Origin: Hyperoplus lanceolatus
Lineage: Eukaryota > Chordata > Actinopteri > Uranoscopiformes > Ammodytidae
DNA: 64,000 nt
Direction: 5' to 3'
NCBI GenBank assembly: GCA_026929865.2
Contig: CM049398.1
Location: 14,279,001-14,343,000, forward strand
A model generated the notes under the pieces. The model searched no databases and was not told where the DNA came from. It saw nothing but the letters and a program-made list of their open reading frames with translations. The position numbers and the translations under genes were made by a program. Positions 1-15,638 of the stretch are shown piece after piece (the stretch's first letter is position 1; each line of letters starts with the position of its first letter).

Positions 1-1
1 T

Positions 2-133
2 AATTATCCTCCTTACAGCCTGGGCCTTTGGGGAGATGCCTACTTTAACCAGTTGTTAATCGAGTTTGGGCCTGCTGATGTGTCTAATGATGCATCTGGT
101 TCACAAGGGAGTTCACAAGAGAAAATCATGTAA
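2..133 (+). CDS. Possible 3'-terminal coding fragment of an unidentified upstream gene
   Basis: The frame starting at base 2 is open from the window edge to a TAA at 131-133. It encodes about 43 residues, including the stretch YSLGLWGDAYFNQLLIEFG and a Ser/Gln-rich end. A pyrimidine-rich run ending in AG at 17-18 could be a splice acceptor, but the frame is also open upstream of it, so I cannot tell whether an exon starts there. A possible poly(A) hexamer follows near 147 and a better one at 835. I do not recognise the protein. A chance open frame of this length is possible, so confidence is low. Confidence 0.28.
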   Translation, partial: NYPPYSLGLWGDAYFNQLLIEFGPADVSNDASGSQGSSQEKIM

Positions 134-834
134 ACAGTATAGAGCAAATAAAATAACTCTGCAGAGGAAGGTTGTGGAATACGAGTAAAAGTGCCAGAAG
201 AACTGATAAATTGACCTCGTGGTGGCTATTCACTGCCAATTACATGAAGACAGATCGTACCCCACTGAAAACAGGCAGTGAAACTTTTTGCTGTTATATC
301 TTTCTGCTGATGGAAATTCTTCTGCCAATGGAAATATTCCAAGGGAAAATAATAGAAAAAAAAAAAAAATTAAAAATGGTATCGTCAAACCTAGACTTTT
401 ATTGATTGAGACCACCAATCAAATGAGACAGAAATTGGATTAGTTTTCAGTAATTTCTTTTGGGGAATTTGCGTCTAATCTACACATTCTATGTAAGAAA
501 GCAAACTAAGGTTCTTACCAAAAAAAAATATTTTAAAGGATAAGGCTGCTACTATAAAACTGTTTTGGGAAATGCATGGGCCTTTTTTAAAAAGGGAAAC
601 TTTATATTTGTGAGCTTTTTTGAAAGATGTCTGTCTTCAGTAGAAACCAATGGGCTTGGACTGAGCGCCAGATACAGGGATGTTTTATTGTCATGGACGC
701 CCGGAGGTAAAGATAAGAAGGACCTTGGAGGGTTACCAGACTCCCCGGTAGAAGGATTGAAGGATAAACAGTTTTGACCCACAGTTGCCCACTTGTTATT
801 CGCTCCCGGGTGGCGTGATCCGACATGGCTGCTC

Positions 835-840
835 AATAAA
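835..840 (+). terminator. Candidate poly(A) signal AATAAA
   Basis: An AATAAA hexamer is followed within 10-25 bases by a T/G-rich run (TGTTTGTTCTGTTG), the usual arrangement of a vertebrate cleavage and polyadenylation site. If the open frame ending at 133 is real, this could end a 3' UTR of about 700 bases. Nothing else supports it. Confidence 0.3.
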
Positions 841-1025
841 GATGTTTGTTCTGTTGAGATGTTTAGGCATGTGTACTTGCTTTGCCACAATCATAATATA
901 AACATATTCTATTAAACTTATATACGAAAGTTAAAACTACTAAGGCACAAATCTATGTGTTCTAAATTAATATCGATTTAAACCGGCATTTAGATTCAGG
1001 GCCAATCAAAGCTGACTGGGCTTAA

Positions 1026-1191
1026 AGAGACAGGCACTAAAACGGAGCATTTTAGAGAGAGTCTATAGGCGATTGAACAATGGCCCTGTGAGAAATATAA
1101 AGTCTTTTTTGGACACTACACCATGAAAACAGTTTCTAGTAGAAACCCAAATTACATTTTTGAACCTGAAAATTAGTATTATATGTTCCCT
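1026..1191. mobile_element. Short TTAA-flanked repeat (MITE-like)
   Basis: This 166-bp stretch lies between TTAA at 1022-1025 and TTAA at 1192-1195. It begins AGAGACAGGCAC and ends TATGTTCCCT, so the outermost bases are only weakly inverted (AGAGACA against AGGGAACA). The pattern resembles a widespread teleost interspersed repeat, and TTAA duplications are typical of piggyBac-type and Kolobok-type elements. It has no coding capacity. Family assignment is inference. Confidence 0.45.
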
Positions 1192-1195
1192 TTAA

Positions 1196-2246
1196 ATGTC
1201 AAAAGACCTTCAGACGAGAAAAAAGTTTCTTCTGATACAAGTTCAGCATATTCAAATTGTTTTGGTTGATGGATTGCAGTTAAATCAAAGGGGTAGTGGG
1301 TAACAACTCACTTTGGCCCTCTGCAACATTGAACACGCCATGCAGGAGCTCTACACACCACCGAAGGCCTTCACTCTAAGTGATGCCGTGTGCATCACAA
1401 TTGCCCACACACAGCCCTGCATCGGACCGTGAGTTGACTTTTATGTTCCTGTGAATGTGGGCTGCAGCAGCAGCCGATGACAGCTTAATTTGTGAGATGG
1501 GTCCCCCCCTGCTGAGGCCCAGCCATTTGTGTGAACTGACAGACGGTGATCAGACCGAGGAGAGACGAGTGGGAACCCTTGCCAGGCCGCTCAGGTTTCT
1601 GGGCACTGTGAAAAGATTTGCCCAGGCCCATTCAGATCTGACGGAGTTTCCCATGTTTTAGGGTTTTTGTTGAAGTGTTTGGATAATGAGTCCCTCTATC
1701 TCCATCATCTGTGTGCACACAACAGATCCACGTAAGGCTGACGCTGTGTTCAGTTTGGGCTCTTTTAGTGCCACCAAAAAGGACACGCCACAGTGTTGAA
1801 CTTTTCTCTCGTCACTATCCAGGGGAAGAGGGGTTCCAACCAATTACTGGGGAAAAGGCAGGAAACAGGTGAGGAGATAAATACAAGTGGGGGATAGAGA
1901 GAGAGGGGAGTGGGATTAAATGAGCTGGAAAGAAGGGGTAACCTTAGTTTAAAAGGCTTTGGGTGATACAGGTGTTGGGCCTTAGGTAAAAGGAGGCAGA
2001 GGGAGCTGGATAAAAGGTATTAGGGGATCTGGGGAGAGAAGGTTGTACTACCTTGATAGAGGTCAAACTGAGAGTGCAGCAGTCGAGGAAACGGGCGTGG
2101 CAGGGGGGTGCATTGTTTTTGAACATCTCATTTTGAGACAAGTGCTGTTTGCTTTTTGTTTTTTTCAACACCTCTCCGTGGATTGTGGGTAATGCGATGC
2201 TGACCTTCTGAAAATGACAGTGGACAAACCTCTCTCGAGTGCTGCC
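1196..2246. other. Upstream region of zpld1, no gene seen
   Basis: No convincing exon, repeat terminus or RNA gene is visible on either strand. A purine-rich segment lies around 1880-2050. The 5' UTR and promoter of zpld1 presumably lie in the right part, but I could not place a TATA box or start site. Confidence 0.35.
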
Positions 2247-8421
<6,175 letters not shown>

Positions 8422-8516
8422 GTAAACAACTGTATATGGTGTTACTGACAATATGTGAGGCATTTTACACAAACGGTTAATGTACATGTGCATGCACATT
8501 TCTTTGTTCAATGCTT

Positions 8517-8522
8517 AATAAA
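8517..8522 (+). terminator. Poly(A) signal of zpld1
   Basis: AATAAA lies 96 bases after the zpld1 stop codon and is followed by a T-rich run around 8530-8540. It is the first hexamer downstream of the stop, which would give a short 3' UTR of roughly 120 bases. Confidence 0.6.
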
Positions 8523-10608
8523 TGTAATAATTGTATTGTTTAAGGCGATGCGTATTTATTGCCCTCAATACCTCATCCTTCTTGTGATTCATTGTCATAT
8601 TGTCATAATTGCAGTGTTTTGCAGGAGCTTTACACTCATAACTCTGATGCTAATGGCTCAAGCGTTATCATTTTAGGACCTGTATTAAAAGATGGCATGT
8701 GACTTAAGGGTGTGTGTAGCGTTCCCTTCCATTCTTTAGTTCAACACATTAGATTTGTAGTGACGGTTGAGAAAATCACTTGTTTTGCCAAATCTTTATC
8801 TTAATTAAAAAAATCATGTAAATGGGATAAATGGATTGAAAAAGTAATACAAATATACAACTATAAAAACATGTAGTTTCTTGTGTGCAGAAAATGTTAA
8901 CAATTTAGGAAATCGCATTTATTTTCCTGACAAGCGTTAGATAAAAGGATTAAAACAACTCTGTAAGCTTTGCTAACCTAACCATCCCCAATTGTTAGCT
9001 TAGCTTACAAGACTGCAAACAGGGGGAAACAGCTACCCTTCCTCTGTCCAAACTTAACCTAATCAGCCTACCCAATGACACATAATTGTATTATGGGGGA
9101 ATAAATAATTATGGAATATCCTCCATGATTTATCTGACCACAATCAGTAAAGTTTATTCAGTCCTCTGTAATATTGGCACATATCTGTGAAAGTTTTCCA
9201 AATGTCAAGACCTCCTGGGTCTCCAGTCTCCACGAAAATGGCCATGAGAGAATTAACTTTCCAATATATTTTGCTGTATTGATTTTCTCTTCTGATGACC
9301 TATTTAAATGTCTGCTGGCAGCAGCTGAGTCTCACGTGTCTGACTCTGCAGCTGTTTTTGTGACCCGCACGTCTCTGCAGCATTCACTGCTCTTTATCTG
9401 CTCTATTCCTCATTTCAACAGACATTTTGTGATGTGTTCTGAGGCCACAATGACAACAGATAACTGAAATGGAGAGGAATAAATACCTTTTCAGTTTCCA
9501 ATTGGCGATAATTGATTACCCCCCCCCCCCCCCAAATAAAAATATTTAATACGGGGCTTAGCTTCTTAGCTTTGAAAGTTGACAAGTTCAGATGGGTCAA
9601 GATCAAAGAGAATTTATTTTCTGTAAATATCTATGAAGATGAGAGGGCTGAAGCACCCCTAGCATGTTTATGTACACATGTTTTGACAATAACACAGGGT
9701 CCTGTATTTTACTGTGTGTTTTCCATACATTTGACAAAAGACGGAGACGCCCATCCTTAAACTTGACCCCGATCAGAGCCTTCTCTTCCCGGGTGGCTCA
9801 CCTGACAAGGTCAGGTTTCCAACTTTCCTTCAATTATTTTTCTTCCACTTAAACCTTAATATTAACCTAATTTTAAATGATTGTGCAGGATATGGACATT
9901 TCTGCTTTTACTTTCAAGCACAAACACAAATATCTCAAATGTAAAACTGTACACAATCAAGAAATAAGAATAACCAAGGTTCAAACGTAGTGACTGTCAC
10001 TCACATTGTTAGTCTGACTAACTAGTGATATTCATAAAATTAACAAAATGGTGAGCGTCGAAAGCCGTCATATACAAATCTATTTAATGCCAGTTTGTCA
10101 AATTGAGGGTCATCCTGGACCTGGTCCCACTTAACCACCAAACACCTCAACGAGGGGTCTTCTTTCCACTATTATGTGTGAGGCCCCAGGAGAATAGAAA
10201 CCATACATACTCTTACTTTATTAAGTTTCATATCAGTAGGCAAAGAGGGCTGTTTTCACACAGTCATAAAGCCTTATGGACAATGTTCAAGCATGTAACT
10301 TTGAAGGGGGCTGTGTTAGGTTTCATCATATGCCTCCTGGAAAGGACCCCTTACCTCAGCCACAAAAAGTGGATTGTTCACACACACAACCAACAATATG
10401 ACAGTGACCCTGTTTCCATCCAATCTAAAACAGTGTTGTCAAGTTCACCATATATAAAGCAGCCCCCTCCTCTAATACGCTAAACACTGGAATACCTGCT
10501 GGATTTAAGAGATGTTTTCTTCTGCATTGTGCTGGATTAATTGGGATTTTTCTGTGTTTGACATCTGTGTGTTAGCCTCAGCATTTTCACAGCGGGCACA
10601 GCAGTGAG
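8523..10608. other. Spacer between zpld1 and its tandem pseudogene
   Basis: No exon is recognisable. A degraded copy of the dispersed repeat seen at 24430-24620 occupies about 8940-9060, and a run of about 14 C lies at 9520-9533. The rest is unassigned; open frames here lack splice context and protein-like composition. Confidence 0.4.
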
Positions 10609-11427
10609 ATGGTTTTCTGCAGCCTCCTCATGCTGACCTCCCTGTGTATTGCAGGCAATGAGGCCCTCAGCGTAGCGGACTGTGGCGCGTACTCCAGACG
10701 ACCAAGTAAGATGGCTGTGACCTTTTAACCACATATTTGTTTGGATGAAGAGGTCATATTGATTTTATTTCAGATGTAGACCTTTAGGGGGGCTTAATTG
10801 ATTTGAGTTTACATCAGATAGCCCATTGAATAACCCCACTTGAAAGAGTATTAATTGCACTCATAAAAATGTGCACAGAATCAAAAGTAGAACACGGTAG
10901 AATGAGTGTAACATTTGTGATATTATAAACTGCTGTGGTTCTGAAAATTAATTAATTAAATTTGTATACACTTGAAGCATTTTTAATATGAATTTTCAGG
11001 ATTTTCCATGTTATTTGCCAAAATTTTACGTACATTTATGAAATTCCGCCATCTGAATGTACATGCTGAACAGTAGTTTGAACTCCGTTGAAGTGAATGA
11101 AAATCACATCAGGATCTTTCAACAACAATGTTGTCTTATCACTAATACACTGATATCGCTGTTGTGTGTGGCATATCCTCCATCGATCTTGCCATTCAAA
11201 TATGCCCTGTTATCTACACTGGATACAACGAGAGCTTACTGATCCTCAACTACATCTTGGACAATTTTGACTGTAAGGGGATGCTGGACACGTCGGTGAC
11301 GCCTCCTGTGGTTAGATTCAGCTTCCCTATCAGGGCAGGAAATGCTTGCGGGAGTAATTTCTTGGTGAGTATATCATAAATGTAGTGTGATGGGATGGTC
11401 ATTTTGGGACTTGTTAACCTTTAGCTA

Positions 11428-12510
11428 ATGGGAAGATTTAGGAAACTGAAAGAGTATAACAACAACAAACTTCCACAGCAAACAAGTGTGCAAGTGTCGA
11501 ACCGGTTTACTCCACTGATGCAAGTCCCTGGATTTCCCTCTGATGACCAAGATAGCATAGCGCCTTCACACAACAAGGTAAGGCCCGAAAGCCAAGAGCC
11601 ACAGAGAGAGCTAACAACCGGGCTAACCAAGCTAACGACCGAGCCTGAAAACCTGATCGTTGGAGACGTTTCTGTTAGAGATATGAAAATTATGTTTAGT
11701 GTTGATACCAAAGTACTCTGCTTTCCCAATGATATGGTGTCGGACCTAGAAGAGAGAATCCTGGAAATTGCAGCTGCACACACAACTGTAAAGAACATCA
11801 TTCTGCACATCGGTTCAAATGATGTTGTAAGACAAGAGTCTGAAATGTTGAAACAGGACTTTAAGAATCTCCTGAACACGGTCAGCTCACTGAATGCTGA
11901 GGTGTTTATCAGTGGTCCTCTGCCACCAATCAGAAGAGGACCTGAGCGATTCACTAGACTGTTAGCACTGAACACATGGCTTTCAACTGCGTGCCCTGAC
12001 CACTCAGTGCATTTTATTGACAATTTTAACATTTTCTGGAACCGCAAGCAGCTTTTTCAGACAGATGGACTTTGTCTAAATAAGGCTGGAGTCAAACTAT
12101 TCACATCCAACGTGATGTACGTCCTACGTCACCAATCTGTTCGTGCCAAGGACAAGGCCCAGGAGGAGAAGATAACACAGCGTAGCAGCAGCGCCGAAGG
12201 ACAACTGCCGGCCCCAGATGACAGCTCAGACCAGGAGAGATATCAGGGCAGAGAGGAGGGGGCTCCACCCATCCCCGTCTCCCCTGGAACCCGCAGGTCA
12301 TCACCCTCTCCTACAACCACCCTTTCTCCATCCTCTCCTGATCTGGGATTTAAGGAAATTATATGTACCCCCAACAGTCAACGTCCCCCTCAACTAGCCA
12401 ATCTAAGCCACAGTGCCCGGCTCTTCACCCCTCCACGCACAATCCCTGTGATCCCACTGCGACATTATCATCATCAGGCTTGGGAGACTGATGATGTCAG
12501 CACTTGTTGA
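11428..12510 (+). CDS. L2 retrotransposon ORF1, SGNH-esterase-like
   Basis: This intact frame has 360 codons. An in-frame TAG at 11422-11424 precedes the ATG. Residues about 75-235 match the SGNH-hydrolase (GDSL esterase) fold found in ORF1 of fish L2 elements: a strand ending IVGD (77-80), a block HIGSND (127-132), the line FISGPLPPIRRGPERF (160-175) and a block DGLCLNKAG (213-221). Two catalytic positions look lost. The serine expected after GD is Val81 (codon 11668-11670), and the histidine expected in DGLH is Cys216 (codon 12073-12075). Residues 235-360 are Pro/Ser-rich and probably disordered. ORF1 proteins of this type bind RNA and lipids and are needed for retrotransposition in some elements. 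The stop is a single TGA, after which the same frame continues into ORF2. Confidence 0.85.
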   Translation: MGRFRKLKEYNNNKLPQQTSVQVSNRFTPLMQVPGFPSDDQDSIAPSHNKVRPESQEPQRELTTGLTKLTTEPENLIVGDVSVRDMKIMFSVDTKVLCFPNDMVSDLEERILEIAAAHTTVKNIILHIGSNDVVRQESEMLKQDFKNLLNTVSSLNAEVFISGPLPPIRRGPERFTRLLALNTWLSTACPDHSVHFIDNFNIFWNRKQLFQTDGLCLNKAGVKLFTSNVMYVLRHQSVRAKDKAQEEKITQRSSSAEGQLPAPDDSSDQERYQGREEGAPPIPVSPGTRRSSPSPTTTLSPSSPDLGFKEIICTPNSQRPPQLANLSHSARLFTPPRTIPVIPLRHYHHQAWETDDVSTC

Positions 12511-12513
12511 TAT

Positions 12514-15486
12514 GTGCCGGGCCGCGGCTACATAGTTAACGCCTACAACTCACAGGATAAGCTGGGACCCTGTTTCTCAAAGTGTATCTCAAGTAACAGG
12601 AAACTCTTAAATCCTGTAAATGTATCAAATCTGATAAGCATTCCTCTTCAGCCACAGTGTGCTGAAATAAATCGGGCTGACAATGCTTCGAACACACTAA
12701 ATTTAGCTTTATTAAACATCAGATCCTTGGCAGGTAAAACATTTTTAATTAATGATCTTATTACTAGGCACAATCTTAATTTTATGTTTTTAACTGAAAC
12801 TTGGTTAGACCAAGATAACAGCTCAGCTGTTCTCATAGAGTCCGCCCCCGCAAATTACAATTTTGTGAGTGAATCCAGAGTGCATAAAAAAGGAGGGGGG
12901 GTTGCTATTCTGTTTAAAGAATCTCTACAATGCAAAAAGATGTCTTATGGAAATTTTGATTCATTTGAGTATGTGGCTCTACAGTTAAATTCAGCCTCTA
13001 GAGCTATTTTCATCAATATCTACCGGCCACCACAATACAATGCAAGCTTTTTTGATGAACTTACTGAACTGCTGTCTGTAATATGTACTGAGTTTGACTG
13101 TGTATTAATCGTCGGAGATTTCAATATTCATACTGACAAACCAGAGGACAGATGTGCGAAAGAACTGTGCTGTGTCCTTGACAACTTTGGACTAAATCAG
13201 CATGTTGACAAACCAACTCATAACAAAGGGCACACTCTGGACCTTATCATTTCCAGAGGAATGAACATTTCAGACATAACAGTGGCAGATATGGGTCCCC
13301 TCTCAGACCATTCCTGTTTATTTTTTGAGAGTAAAATGTCTATGCACACAATTGATCAATCAAAAGTAATCAAAAAGCGGTATATTGCAGAAAATACCAG
13401 TGAAACATTCATTCAAGCATTTTCTTCAATACCACCCCTCCCCTGTAACTCAGTTAATGAGCTTTTAGACAACTTTAACGGCAAACTTACAAGTGTTATA
13501 GATGCTATTGCGCCCACTAAGATGAAGGTTGTCTCTGGTAAGAAAAGATCTCCTTGGAGAAATGCCCCGCAGGTCAGAATAGAAAGAAGAGAGTGCCGTA
13601 AAGCAGAACGCAGGTGGCGAAAAACAAATCTCCAGGTTCATTATGACATCTTCAAGGAGAAACTGTGCACGTTTAACTCGGAACTGAGAAATGCAAGGCA
13701 GTCTTTCTTTTCTGACATCATCACCAAAAACAACAACAATGCATGTGCCCTGTTTGCTACTGTCGACAGATTAACAAACCCTCCTGTGCCAGTAGCGTCT
13801 GAGCATCTTTCCACGAGGGCCTGCAATGAATTTGCCTCCTTCTTTACTGAAAAAAACTCACAAAATTAGACAAGCTGTCACTGCATCAATACCAAGTTCA
13901 ACATATGTATTCCCTCTTAAAATCAATTCAAATGCAATGACAGAATTTTATCTTATAAACCACAAAAACCTGGAGGACATTATACAACACCTGAACTCCT
14001 CATCCTGTTGCCTCGACATTCTGCCCACAGGCTTCTTTAAAACTGTTTTTAGCTGTATGGCCTCAGATGTTCTACAAATTGTCAACATGTCCCTTCAGAC
14101 AGGTGTATTCCCACAGGCCCTGAAAACAGCAGTCATCAAGCCACTCCTAAAAAAGAACAATCTAGATACATCACTCATGAAAAATTATAGGCCCATATCT
14201 AACCTACCATTTTTAAGTAAAATCATTGAAAAAGCTGTTTATCAACAGCTAAATAACTACTTAGCAATGAATAACTGCTTTGATGTCTTCCAGTCAGGAT
14301 TTCGACAACACCACAGCACTGAGACTGCTCTGGTTAAGGTCCTCAATGACATCCATTTAAACACAGACAGTGGCAAAAGTTCTGTCTTAGTTTTACTGGA
14401 TCTCAGTGCCGCTTTTGACACAGTTGACCACAGCATATTACTAGATCGCCTAGCAAACTGGGTTGGACTTTCTGGAACTGTACTAAGCTGGTTTGAATCC
14501 TACTTAAAGGATAGAGACTACTATGTGTCAATAGGCAATTTCACATCTGTGCGGACAAATATTGAATGCGGGGTCCCCCAAGGTTCCATTCTTGGCCCTC
14601 TTCTATTTAACATCTACATGCTCCCACTAGCTCAGATTATGAATAAGAACAAATTATGCTACCATAATTATGCAGACGACACACAAATTTACATAACCAT
14701 ATCACCAGGAGACTACAGTCCGATACAGGCACTAAGTAAGTGCATTGAACAAATCAATGATTGGATGTGCCAAAATTTCCTTCAACTAAACAACGATAAA
14801 ACTGAAGTAATTGTCTTTGGTGCCAAAGATGAACAATTAAAAGTCAGCGCACAGCTTACATCCATTATGTTAGAAACCACACCCCAAGCCAGAAATCTTG
14901 GTGTTGTTGTAGACTCCGACTTGAATTTCAAGAAACACATAAAATCAATTAATAAATCAGCCTACTACCACCTAAAAAACATATCAAGAATTAAAGGGCT
15001 TATGTCTCAGCAAGATTTAGAAAAACTTGTCCATGCATTTATCTTTAGTAGACTTGACTACTGTAACAGTGTCCTTGCTGGCCTTCCAAAGAAATCTATC
15101 AGACAGATTCAGCTAATTCAGAACGCTGCTGCTCGAGTCCTCACTAAGACCAAAAAAGTAGATCACATTACCCCAGTTCTGAGGTCTTTACACTTCCTGT
15201 CACTCAAAGAATTGATTTCAAAATACTGATGTTGGTTTATAAAGCACTAAATGGTTTAGGGCCAAAATACATTACTGATATGCTGATACGTTATGAACCG
15301 TCCAGAGCCCTTAGGTCGTCTGGGACAGGTCTACTTACAGTCCCCAGAGTTAGGACTGAACGAGGAGAAGCAGCTTTTAGTTATTATGCACCAAAAATAT
15401 GGAACAAACTCCCAGAGAACTTGAGGTCTGCTGCAACTCTCAGTTCTTTTAAATCGAGTCTGAAGACTTTTTTGTTTCCATTTTAA
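12514..15486 (+). pseudogene. L2 retrotransposon ORF2 (endonuclease and reverse transcriptase) with two frameshifts
   Basis: The endonuclease lies at about 12700-13340 (motifs NIRSL, TETWL, GGGVAI, YRPP, VGDFNIH, GHTLDLI, LSDHS). The reverse transcriptase lies at about 14110-14900 (NYRPISNLPF, GFRQHHSTETAL, DLSAAFDTVDH, GVPQGSILGPLLFN, and YADD at 14669-14680). The C-terminal domain ends at 15486 with the WNKLPENLR region. The frame changes twice: at a run of seven A (13850-13856), where the 451-codon first part runs out, and near 15205-15212, where the 467-codon middle part ends at a TGA (15227-15229) and the last 85 codons continue in the first frame. The frame is open from the base after the ORF1 stop, and no ATG precedes the endonuclease core. 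Apart from the two slips, all key residues are present. Confidence 0.88.
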
Positions 15487-15617
15487 CCTGCAATTTTCAT
15501 TTTATTTGCTTTTAAATGTTTTTAAATCGAGTTTTATAATGTGTATTGTGTATTCTAATCTTGCCCCTGTAAAGCACTTTGAGTGGCCTTGTGTCTGAAT
15601 TGTGCTATATAAATAAA

Positions 15618-15638
15618 CTTGCCTTGCCTTGCCTTGCC
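15618..15638 (+). repeat. L2 3'-terminal CTTGC tandem repeat
   Basis: Four CTTGC units follow ATAAATAAA directly. Such short terminal repeats mark the 3' end of L2-type elements, where they serve in reverse-transcription priming. Confidence 0.75.
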
